A stretch of 64,000 nucleotides of DNA from Denitrobaculum sp965232285 (GTDB lineage: Bacteria; Pseudomonadota; Alphaproteobacteria; Kiloniellales; Kiloniellaceae), in assembly GCA_965232285.1 (NCBI GenBank), contig CBDDPL010000004.1, forward strand, positions 4,340,001 to 4,404,000, in the 5' to 3' direction. Positions 32,919 to 41,241 of the stretch are shown in pieces (within the stretch, counting starts at the first letter, position 1; each line of letters begins with the position of its first letter). The position numbers and the translations under genes were made by a program. The notes beneath the pieces were generated by a model. It was not told where the DNA came from and searched no databases. It saw only the letters and a program-made list of their open reading frames with translations.

Positions 32919-35327
32919 ATGAGCGAAGCGACCGGTAGTTTTCAAAGCAAATTCATCTATTCTGCAGTCTTCGGCGCTCTGCTCGTTCTGCTCGGTTCGG
33001 GTGGCATCTTCGTTGCCGAGCAGGCCGCGAACCGCATTATCTCCAACCAGGCAGAACGGACGTCGCTTTCTTGGGGCGCCTACATCTCATCGGAGCTTGA
33101 ACGCGTCGAGGAGATTGCCAATGGAGGTTCACTTGTTGCGGCGGAGCTTAAGTTTCTTCGAGGCATCGAACGCTTTGGCGATGTGTTTCTTTTCAAGCTT
33201 TTCGATCGGCAGGGTCGGCTGTCGCTACGCTCCGACCAGCTTGACCGTGTCACGAATAGCGGTCTGAGCCTCGGTGATCACAACACCAAAGCCGCGGGCG
33301 TCGTTATGAACGGTGTCCCCTTCACACAATTGGGAGACGGCCGCGAAAAGCCCGACCGTCCCGACGTATACGTTGAAAGCTACATTCCGATCCTGCAGGA
33401 CGGCGAGACCGTTGCCATCGCGGAGGTATACGTCGACCAGACGCAACAGGCCGCGGAACTTTATCGCGACTTCTGGGAGTTGGGTCTCAAGCTGGTGGGT
33501 CTGACGCTCGTCGCGCTTCTCATTCCTTTCATCGCTCTGGCTCGCCTGCTCAAGAAACAAAAGGAGCAAAACCTCCTGCTGGAGGAAGAACGCAACAAGG
33601 CGCTCAGCGCCGAGCGTGCGAAGTCGGCCTTCGTCGCCAACATGAGCCACGAAATTCGTACGCCGCTGAACGGCGTCTTGGGTATGGCCAGCCTCGTACT
33701 GGATTCCAAGCTGGACGAACATCAGCGCCGAAACGTCGAGACCATCCTGAGTTCAGGCGAGTCACTGCTGACGATCCTGAACGACATTCTGGACTTTTCC
33801 AAGATCGAGGCCGGCAAACTGGAGTTGGAAGAAACCGAAATCGAGCTCTTGCCGATGTTGGACAGCGCCGTCGAACTCCTTGCCCCCCAAGCCCACAGCA
33901 AGGGACTGGAGATTCCAACCTTCGTCGCGTCGGACGTGCCGAACAGCTTTGTCGGCGACGAGGGCCGGATACGGCAGGTTCTGCTCAACCTTATCAGCAA
34001 CGCTGTTAAATTTACGGCGAACGGCGGCGTGTCAATCCAGACCACCGTGCGGCTTGACTCCAAGCCGCCAGAATCTGAACCGGGCGGCGAAATGATGCTC
34101 CGCTTCGAGGTGCGCGACTCCGGCTTCGGGGTCCCGGACGAAATGCAGGCACAGCTGTTCGAAGAGTTTTCTCAGGCCGACAGCACCGATAAACGTGAGC
34201 ATGAGGGAACAGGCCTGGGCCTGGCAATCTGCAAGCGCCTGGTTGAACTGCTCGGCGGCGAGATCGGTTTCGAACCGAGGGATACCGGAGGCAGCCTCTT
34301 CTGGTTCACGGTTCGCGTCAAACAGTACGGCGGCAAAGATTCCTGGGCTGAAAGCATCACCGATATTGTCGAAGGCCGGAAATTCCTGGTGGTCGACGAT
34401 AACGATGTGAATCGAGAAGTTTTCGAGAAGCAGCTCGCTGCCTTGGGCGCGGATGTCACGCTTGCCATCAATGCAGAGACCGCGCTCGCCAAACTCCGCG
34501 ATGCTGCCGATAACAACCGGCCCTTCGATTGCGCGATCATCGATCACATCATGCCCGTAACCGACGGCCTGGATCTCGGCAGCATGGTCCGAAGTACGGA
34601 GGGCGTCAGTCAAACAACACTTGTTTTCTCCTCGTCGTCCGGCCAGTACAATTCAACCGTCCTGGCACAGGCACGCGGCTTCGACGCGGCTCTGCCTAAG
34701 CCCTTGCGCCCAGGCGCTCTAGCGCGCTGCTTGAGAGAGGTGCTCACACCTGGAGAGGCAGGCGCACGAGACATCCCGGATCGAGATCCGGTTTCTGTTT
34801 CTCGGCCGGTGATCAAGGAATCATCTCCGATGCGCAGATTGCCTCGGGAAGACTCCGACTGCCATCCGGACGGCTGCCGAGCGCGTATTCTTCTAGCCGA
34901 AGACAATCACGTGAACCAAAAGGTCGTGCGGGAAATGCTGCTGGGACAAGGCTACAGCATCACCGTCGTGGCAAACGGAACCGAAGCGGTTCAGTCCGTG
35001 CGGGACCTGCCGTTCGACCTCGTGTTGATGGACGTACAAATGCCCGAGATGGATGGCCTGGAAGCGACACGAAGAATCCGTCAGCTCGGCAAGGACGCTG
35101 AAGTTCTCCCCATCATCGGCGTGACCGCCCGCGCGCTGAAAGGGGATCGTGAACGTGTGATGCAGGCGGGCATGAACGACTATATGACGAAGCCCATCAA
35201 CCGCATCGAACTCTACGAAAAGATTGCCTACTGGACTGAAGGCCTTGACGAGGAGCCTTCGAATGCGCCTGAAGGCGATGAAGAAACCAATCCAATTCGT
35301 CGGAAGGATGCGGCCGGTTTATCGTAG
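32919..35327 (+). CDS. Hybrid sensor histidine kinase with two receiver domains
   Basis: An 802-residue membrane kinase: N-terminal TM (residues about 12-33), periplasmic sensor domain, second TM (about 190-212), then HisKA (MSHEIRTPLNG; His in the H-box), HATPase (NLISNAVKFTANGG, GTGLGLAICKRLVELLGGEI) and two receiver domains. The first receiver has VVDDNDVNREVF and phospho-acceptor region IIDHIMPVTDG; the second has LLAEDNHVNQKVV, VLMDVQMPEMDG and ARALKGDRERV. BarA-like architecture without an Hpt domain; phosphotransfer to a separate Hpt protein is likely. Stimulus unknown. Confidence 0.92.
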   Translation: MSEATGSFQSKFIYSAVFGALLVLLGSGGIFVAEQAANRIISNQAERTSLSWGAYISSELERVEEIANGGSLVAAELKFLRGIERFGDVFLFKLFDRQGRLSLRSDQLDRVTNSGLSLGDHNTKAAGVVMNGVPFTQLGDGREKPDRPDVYVESYIPILQDGETVAIAEVYVDQTQQAAELYRDFWELGLKLVGLTLVALLIPFIALARLLKKQKEQNLLLEEERNKALSAERAKSAFVANMSHEIRTPLNGVLGMASLVLDSKLDEHQRRNVETILSSGESLLTILNDILDFSKIEAGKLELEETEIELLPMLDSAVELLAPQAHSKGLEIPTFVASDVPNSFVGDEGRIRQVLLNLISNAVKFTANGGVSIQTTVRLDSKPPESEPGGEMMLRFEVRDSGFGVPDEMQAQLFEEFSQADSTDKREHEGTGLGLAICKRLVELLGGEIGFEPRDTGGSLFWFTVRVKQYGGKDSWAESITDIVEGRKFLVVDDNDVNREVFEKQLAALGADVTLAINAETALAKLRDAADNNRPFDCAIIDHIMPVTDGLDLGSMVRSTEGVSQTTLVFSSSSGQYNSTVLAQARGFDAALPKPLRPGALARCLREVLTPGEAGARDIPDRDPVSVSRPVIKESSPMRRLPREDSDCHPDGCRARILLAEDNHVNQKVVREMLLGQGYSITVVANGTEAVQSVRDLPFDLVLMDVQMPEMDGLEATRRIRQLGKDAEVLPIIGVTARALKGDRERVMQAGMNDYMTKPINRIELYEKIAYWTEGLDEEPSNAPEGDEETNPIRRKDAAGLS

Positions 35328-35339
35328 AGGTGGCAGTCT

Positions 35340-36014
35340 TCAAACGCTCAGCAACGCCGGCGGCAGCGGATAGACGGTATCCTTGTGGCAGAGCAGCACC
35401 GCTGGATCGGGCTCGAAAAGCTTTGCGAGCACCGGATCGGTGATATCCAGTCCGCCGGTGTAGGTCCCGAAGGCCGGCATCACCATGCGCCAGCTGTCGC
35501 GCAGGAAGCACCTGCCCCGTATCCGCCGCCCCCGCAGCCGCACCGCGGCTTTGGGATGAAAGTGTCCCGAGACCTCTCCTGCCACCGCCCTTTCCGCCGC
35601 CTCATGTCGGAAGGTCAGAGCGCCCAGTTTGAACTCCACAAGCTGGTGGCCTTGCAGCCGATGCGGCAGAGCGGAGTCATGATTGCCCAGCACCCAGATC
35701 CATTCCCGGCCCTTCATCAGTACTTCGAGCTTTCCCAGCTCCTCGTCCGACATGCCGATTTCCGCGTGATCGAAGGAGTCGCCCAGGGAGATCACCCGCC
35801 GGGCACCGCAGCTTTCGATGGCGCCCCGCAAACGGCTCAGTGTCTCGGAGGCATCGTAGGGCGGCAGGAAACCCTTGCCCTTGGCAGCCAGAACCCTGCC
35901 CTTCCCCAGATGGAGGTCGGACACCACCAGGGTCTCTTCGGCCGGCCAGTAGAGCGCGCCGGAAGCTTCCGCGCGGAGCGCTTCGCCGCAGAAAATGAAA
36001 GCCTGTCCGCTCAT
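35340..36014 (-). CDS. pdeM: Ligase-associated DNA damage response endonuclease PdeM
   Basis: A 224-residue calcineurin-like metallophosphoesterase with the metal motifs VVSDLHLGKG, SLGDSFDH, LGNHDSAL and SGHFHPKA. Members of this family occur almost always beside the ligase-associated helicase, exonuclease and ligase. Its start overlaps the Lhr-type helicase stop by ATGA (36011-36014), so it is the second gene of a two-gene operon. A DNA end- or flap-processing nuclease role is the family inference. Confidence 0.92.
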   Translation of the reverse strand: MSGQAFIFCGEALRAEASGALYWPAEETLVVSDLHLGKGRVLAAKGKGFLPPYDASETLSRLRGAIESCGARRVISLGDSFDHAEIGMSDEELGKLEVLMKGREWIWVLGNHDSALPHRLQGHQLVEFKLGALTFRHEAAERAVAGEVSGHFHPKAAVRLRGRRIRGRCFLRDSWRMVMPAFGTYTGGLDITDPVLAKLFEPDPAVLLCHKDTVYPLPPALLSV

Positions 36015-38440
36015 GCCGCCGCCGTCTTATCGTCGCCCATCACGTCTTTCAGGAGTTCCTCGGCGGAAGACTGTAACAGCAGGTCTTCAGCCGTTCCTCC
36101 ATAGACCGGCTCGCGGCCGATCTCAAGCATCAGGGGGACCGCAAGCGGTGTGATGCGCTCGCGCCGGACATGTCTGACTCTGCCCTGAATCCGGGTCAGC
36201 AGCTCCTCGATCCGGCCGAAGTCCACCAGCCCGACCATCGCGTCCGCACGTGTTGCCTGTAGCAGCACGTGATCCGGCTCATACTTGCGCAGAGTGTCAT
36301 AGATGATGTCCGAGCTGAAAGTCACCTGCCGGCCTGTTTTCTGCTTGCCCGGAAAACGCCGTTCGATCAGGCCGCCGATCACGGCTGCCTGCCGGAAGGT
36401 CCGTTTGAGCAGAGCGGAGCTCGCCAGCCATTCTTCCATGCCATTGGACAGATCCTGCGGATCGAACAGGACCGCCGGATCTTCGACGGGCTTCAGCGAC
36501 CAGCAGGCCAGGGCATAGTCGTTCGCGACGAACCCCAGAGGGGCCTGTCCCAGCGCCTCCATGCGGCGGGTCAATAGCATCCCCAGGGTCTGATGCGCGT
36601 TGCGACCCGCGAAACTGTAGGTCACCAGGAACCACTTGCCGCCCCGTGGAAAGGTTTCGACCAGCAGGTCGTCGTTGCGCGGCAGCTCCGACTTCTCCCG
36701 CTGCAGTTCCAGCCATTCTCTCGTAGCTTTCGGCAAGGCGCTCCAGGCCTCAGGCTTTTCGAAGATCGCCCGGACCCGTTCGGCCAAAGCCGTGTTCAGT
36801 GGAAACTTTCCGCCCGCGTAGGCCGGCACCTTGGGGTCCTTGCCAACCGCCGCCGTCACCTCTGCCGCCATGTCCTTCAGGCGCTCGTAGCGCCAGACCT
36901 GACCGCCAAGCACGAAGGTGTCGCCGGGACTGAGGGACTGTATGAAATGCTCCTCCACCTCACCGACCACCGGCCCACGCCGTTTCTTCACCTTCAGGCT
37001 CTCCGCCTCGACGATGGTGCCGACATTCATGCGCAGGCGCCGCGCCAGCCCGGGACTGCGCAGACGATAAAGACCCGGCTCCGGCTGCTGTAGGCGCCGC
37101 CACTGCTCGTAGCCCTGGAGCGCATAGCCGCCGTCCACCACGAAAGCCAGCACCTGATCGAACTGCGCCCGGCTGAGCGACCGATAAGGGCCGGCCTGCC
37201 TGACCTCTTCATAGAGCGCATCCGCCCGAAACGGCCCGGCACAGGCCATCAGCATGATGTGCTGCGCCAGCACGTCGAGCCCGCCGGTCCGGATCGCGTC
37301 CCCGTCCAACACGCCGTCGTTGATGGCGTCGACCGCGGCGCGGCACTCCAGGACCTCGAAGCGGTTAGTGGGCACGAAGAGCGCGCGGCTGGGCTTGTCG
37401 AGCCGGTGATTGGCGCGGCCGATCCGCTGCACCATGCGGCTGACGCCCTTGGGCGCGCCGATCTGGATCACCAGGTCCACTGCCGCCCAGTCCACCCCGA
37501 GATCCAGGGAGGAGGTCGCCACCACTGCGCGCAGGCTGCCGGCCGCCATGGCCGCCTCGACCTTCTGGCGCTGCAGCTTTGAAAGAGACCCGTGGTGCAG
37601 CGCGATCGGCAGGTTATTGTCGTTCAGCCGCCAGAGGGCCTGAAACACGAACTCCGCCTGGCTGCGAGTATTGACGAAGAGCAGGCTGGTGCCGGATTTC
37701 TCGATCTGCTTCATCACGGCCGGCATGGCGTAGCGGCCCGAATGGCCGGACCAGGGCGGCGCCTTCTTCACCGACAGGACCGACACCCGCGGCTTGGCGC
37801 CGCGCCCGGCATCGATGATCCGCACCAGATCGGGCTTGCCGTCCGAAGAGACCCAGGCGGCCAGTTCGGCAGGCTTTGCGACGGTCGCGGAGAGCGCAAT
37901 CCGCCGGACATCCGGGCTCAAGCTCTGCAATCGTGCAAGTCCGAGCGCGAGCTGTTGCCCCCGCTTGTTACTGGCCATGGCGTGGGCTTCGTCGATGATC
38001 ACGGTCCTGACCGTTTTGAAGACCCTGGGCGCATCGGCATAGGACAAGAGCAGTGCCAGGCTCTCCGGCGTGGTCATGAGGATCTGCGGTGGGTTCTTCC
38101 GCTGCGCCTGCCGCCGATGATTGGGCGTATCGCCGGTTCGGGTGTCGGTCTCGATGGGCAGCGCCATCTCCTGGATCGGGATCTGCAGGTTGCGCGCCAC
38201 GTCCACGGCCAGGGCCTTCAACGGCGAGATATAGAGGGTATGGAGTCCCTTATGCTTGCCGTCGGACAGTGCCAGCAGGCTCGGCAGAAAACCCGCCAGC
38301 GTCTTGCCGCCGCCGGTCGGGGCGATCACCAGGTCATGAGGACGCTCCGGATCCCGCTCTAGCAAGGCAAGCTGATGGGCGTGCGGCCGCCAGCCCTTCT
38401 CCTGAAACCAGGCACCAAAGGGTTGAGCCGGAAGCTTCAT
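36011..38440 (-). CDS. Ligase-associated DEXH-box helicase (Lhr-like)
   Basis: An 809-residue SF2 helicase of the ligase-associated Lhr subgroup. Motifs: Walker A APTGGGKTLAG, DEAH in IIDEAHAMASNKRGQQL, LSATVAKPAEL (motif III), then the C-terminal RecA domain with TSSLDLGVDWAAVDLVIQIG and QRIGRANHR (motif VI). After it comes an Lhr winged-helix/Lhr-core region and a C-terminal domain. It unwinds DNA with ATP and partners with PdeM (overlap ATGA), and opposite it lie the exonuclease and ligase. The start ATG at 38440 faces the exonuclease start with an 88-bp shared promoter region. Confidence 0.94.
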   Translation of the reverse strand: MKLPAQPFGAWFQEKGWRPHAHQLALLERDPERPHDLVIAPTGGGKTLAGFLPSLLALSDGKHKGLHTLYISPLKALAVDVARNLQIPIQEMALPIETDTRTGDTPNHRRQAQRKNPPQILMTTPESLALLLSYADAPRVFKTVRTVIIDEAHAMASNKRGQQLALGLARLQSLSPDVRRIALSATVAKPAELAAWVSSDGKPDLVRIIDAGRGAKPRVSVLSVKKAPPWSGHSGRYAMPAVMKQIEKSGTSLLFVNTRSQAEFVFQALWRLNDNNLPIALHHGSLSKLQRQKVEAAMAAGSLRAVVATSSLDLGVDWAAVDLVIQIGAPKGVSRMVQRIGRANHRLDKPSRALFVPTNRFEVLECRAAVDAINDGVLDGDAIRTGGLDVLAQHIMLMACAGPFRADALYEEVRQAGPYRSLSRAQFDQVLAFVVDGGYALQGYEQWRRLQQPEPGLYRLRSPGLARRLRMNVGTIVEAESLKVKKRRGPVVGEVEEHFIQSLSPGDTFVLGGQVWRYERLKDMAAEVTAAVGKDPKVPAYAGGKFPLNTALAERVRAIFEKPEAWSALPKATREWLELQREKSELPRNDDLLVETFPRGGKWFLVTYSFAGRNAHQTLGMLLTRRMEALGQAPLGFVANDYALACWSLKPVEDPAVLFDPQDLSNGMEEWLASSALLKRTFRQAAVIGGLIERRFPGKQKTGRQVTFSSDIIYDTLRKYEPDHVLLQATRADAMVGLVDFGRIEELLTRIQGRVRHVRRERITPLAVPLMLEIGREPVYGGTAEDLLLQSSAEELLKDVMGDDKTAAA

Positions 38441-38528
38441 GCCGGATCTGCATTTCCTGGAGGTTTGACTGTCACGCTGGCTGTCATAAATACTTTAACT
38501 TACGAGTTCTCTTCGCACCTGGTTCACT

Positions 38529-39536
38529 ATGGCACAAAGCCTCGACTGGCTGTATCCCACAGAGCAGGGACTCTACTGCGCCGCGGGCGATTTCCATATC
38601 GATCCCCTGCGCCCGGTCGAGCGTGCCGTCATCACCCATGGCCATGCGGACCACGCCCGCCCGGGTCACAGCCGGGTCCTGGCAACACCCGAAACCCTGG
38701 ACATCATGGCCATCCGCTACGGCCCCGATCACGCCAGCCGGACTCAGGCCCTGCCCTACGGCGAAGCCCTTAAGCTCGGTGAGACCGAAATACGCTGCGC
38801 CCCCGCCGGCCATATCCTGGGCAGCGCGCAGATCGTGATCGAACACCGAGGTCGGCGGGCCGTGGTCTCCGGTGATTTCAAGCGGCGCAGTGACCCGACC
38901 TGTGCGGCCTTCGAGCCGGTGCCCTGCGATCTCTTCGTTACCGAAGCCACCTTCGGCCTGCCCGTCTTCCGCCACCCGCCGACCGAAGGCGAAGTCCAGA
39001 AGCTGCTCCGCTCCCTCGAGGTCTTCCCGGACAAGGCGCACCTGATCGGCGTCTACGCCCTGGGAAAATGCCAGCGCGTCATCCGGCACCTGCGCCAGCT
39101 CGGCTATGACGCGCCGATCTACGTCCATGGTGCTCTGATCGCACTCTCGGATCTCTACCGATCCGCCGGTGTCGAGTTGGGTGACCTGATCCCGGTCACG
39201 GCGGAACTGAAGAAAGAAACCCGCGGCAGAATCGTGCTCTGCCCGCCGGGCGCGCTGGCCGACCGCTGGTCACGCGGCTTCCCCGAACGCATCACTGGCC
39301 TGGCCTCCGGCTGGATGCTGATCCGCCAGCGGGTCAAGCAGCGGCGGGTCGAGCTGCCGCTGGTGATCTCCGATCACGCCGACTGGGACGAGCTGACCGC
39401 CACCCTCCGTGACGTCCAGGCTGAGACCATCTGGGTGACCCACGGTCAGGAAGATGCGCTGGTCCACTACGCCCAATCCATCGGGCTGGAAGCGGCGCCG
39501 CTGGCCTTACAAGGCCGCGACGAGGCGCTGGCATGA
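38529..39536 (+). CDS. Ligase-associated DNA damage response exonuclease
   Basis: A 335-residue metallo-beta-lactamase-fold nuclease of the beta-CASP/SNM1-like group that occurs next to a bacterial ATP-dependent ligase. HGHADHARPGHSRV carries the HxHxDH metal site, and the later HILGSAQIVIEHRG and VISDHADWDELTATLRD give the remaining ligands (SDHADWD). It should trim DNA ends before ligation. The stop overlaps the ligase start (ATGA, 39533-39536). Confidence 0.93.
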   Translation: MAQSLDWLYPTEQGLYCAAGDFHIDPLRPVERAVITHGHADHARPGHSRVLATPETLDIMAIRYGPDHASRTQALPYGEALKLGETEIRCAPAGHILGSAQIVIEHRGRRAVVSGDFKRRSDPTCAAFEPVPCDLFVTEATFGLPVFRHPPTEGEVQKLLRSLEVFPDKAHLIGVYALGKCQRVIRHLRQLGYDAPIYVHGALIALSDLYRSAGVELGDLIPVTAELKKETRGRIVLCPPGALADRWSRGFPERITGLASGWMLIRQRVKQRRVELPLVISDHADWDELTATLRDVQAETIWVTHGQEDALVHYAQSIGLEAAPLALQGRDEALA

Positions 39537-41116
39537 AACGTTTTGGCGAATTGCTGGAGCGCCTGGTCTACACCGGCTCGCGCAACGAAAAGCTTCGCCT
39601 TCTGCAGGCCTATTTCCGCGCGGCCCCCGATCCCGACCGCGGTTACGGCGTCGCAGCCATCGCCGGAACCCTGGACCTGCCCGCCGTCACTGCCTCGGTG
39701 ATCCGGGGCCTCACCGAAAGCCGCGTCGACGGCGAACTCTTCCGGCTGTCCTACGACTACGTCGGCGATCTCGCCGAGACCGTGTCCCTGATCTGGCCGG
39801 CGCCGGAACAGGACGGCGACCTGGCCCTGAGCGAAGCCGTCGCGCAGCTTCAGACCCGGGACCGACAGTCCGGCGGCGCGGTCCTGGAAAGCCTGCTCGA
39901 CCGGCTAAGCGGCAAGGAGCGCTTCGCCCTCTTAAAGCTGGCGACCGGTGGCCTGCGCGTCGGCGTTTCTGCGCGCCTGGTCAAGGTCGCGCTGGCCGAT
40001 TACGGCGGGGTCGCCGTCGACGAGATCGAGGAAATCTGGCACGGCCTCACACCGCCCTACGAGGATCTCTTCGCCTGGCTCGAGGGTCGCGCCGAACCGC
40101 CGAAGGTCGAGCGCACCCTGATGTTCCGTCCGGCGATGTTGGCCCATCCCCTGGCGGAAGACGACACAGAAAAGCTCGATCCGGCCGACTTCCTGGCCGA
40201 ATGGAAGTGGGACGGCGTCCGCGTGCAGGCGGTCGCTTTCGCCGGCGAGCGGCGGCTCTACACCCGCACCGGCGAGGCCATCGACGGAGCCTTCCCCGAC
40301 ATCATCGAATCTATGAACTGGGAGGGAGTGATCGACGGTGAACTGCTGATCGCCCGCGACGGCGAGGTCCAGCCCTTCGACCAACTGCAGAAGCGCCTGG
40401 GACGCAAGTCACCCTCCGCCAAGTTCCTGGCGCAGTTCCCCGCCCACATCCGCGCCTACGACCTGCTGGAGGTTCCCGGCGAAGACCTCCGCCCTCTGCC
40501 CTTCCAGGAACGCCGCCGCCGGCTGGAAGCCTGGACCGCGCGAGCCACGCCCGAGCGCCTGGATCTCTCCGAAGTCTTCCCCGCCGAAAGCTGGCAGGCC
40601 CTCGATACCCTGCGCGCGCAATGCCGTGAGGCCGGCTACGAAGGCCTGATGCTCAAGCGCGCCGCCAGTCCCTACCTGGCCGGCCGGGTCAAGGGTCACT
40701 GGTTCAAATGGAAGCGCGATCCCCTCGCGGCCGACTGCGTGCTGCTCTACGCCCAGCGCGGCCACGGCCGGCGCTCCTCCTTCTACTCCGACTACACATT
40801 CGGCTGCTGGGTGGAGCAGGAAGGCGAAACCCGCCTCGTTCCCGTCGGCAAGGCCTATTCCGGCTACAGCGACGAGGAGCTGCTGAAGCTCGACAAGTTC
40901 GTCCGCGACAACACGGTCGAGCGCTTCGGCCCGGTGCGTGCGGTCGCGCCGGAGCTGGTCCTGGAAGTCGCCTTCGATGCGATCCAAGCCTCCAGCAGGC
41001 ATAAGTCCGGCCTCGCCATGCGCTTTCCCCGCATCAAACGCATCCGCTGGGACAAACCCGCCGCCGAAGCGGACCGAGTGGCGAGCCTTTTGAAACTTGT
41101 GGAAGCCGGAGGTTAA
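39533..41116 (+). CDS. ATP-dependent DNA ligase
   Basis: A 527-residue ligase, with an N-terminal DNA-binding domain (MKRFGELLERLVYTGSRNEK), an adenylation domain whose nucleophile lies in EWKWDGVR (motif I; Lys of KWDG near residue 225), motif III (GEAIDGAFPDI), motif IV (VIDGELLIAR), motif V (WFKWKRDPLAADC) and an OB-fold domain with VEVAFDAIQASSRHKSG in two blocks. It seals nicks with AMP from ATP. Co-translated with the exonuclease through an ATGA overlap; together with Lhr and PdeM it forms the known ligase-associated repair set. Confidence 0.94.
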   Translation: MKRFGELLERLVYTGSRNEKLRLLQAYFRAAPDPDRGYGVAAIAGTLDLPAVTASVIRGLTESRVDGELFRLSYDYVGDLAETVSLIWPAPEQDGDLALSEAVAQLQTRDRQSGGAVLESLLDRLSGKERFALLKLATGGLRVGVSARLVKVALADYGGVAVDEIEEIWHGLTPPYEDLFAWLEGRAEPPKVERTLMFRPAMLAHPLAEDDTEKLDPADFLAEWKWDGVRVQAVAFAGERRLYTRTGEAIDGAFPDIIESMNWEGVIDGELLIARDGEVQPFDQLQKRLGRKSPSAKFLAQFPAHIRAYDLLEVPGEDLRPLPFQERRRRLEAWTARATPERLDLSEVFPAESWQALDTLRAQCREAGYEGLMLKRAASPYLAGRVKGHWFKWKRDPLAADCVLLYAQRGHGRRSSFYSDYTFGCWVEQEGETRLVPVGKAYSGYSDEELLKLDKFVRDNTVERFGPVRAVAPELVLEVAFDAIQASSRHKSGLAMRFPRIKRIRWDKPAAEADRVASLLKLVEAGG

Positions 41117-41241
41117 CCAGGGGCTTCTGTATCACACCACCAAGACGATCGAACCGGCGTTAAAGCAAACAATCCAAACATTATCCATTCATTATCAATT
41201 ATCCGCCATAGGTTGTCCTCAAGCCCCATGGAGACCGCCTT

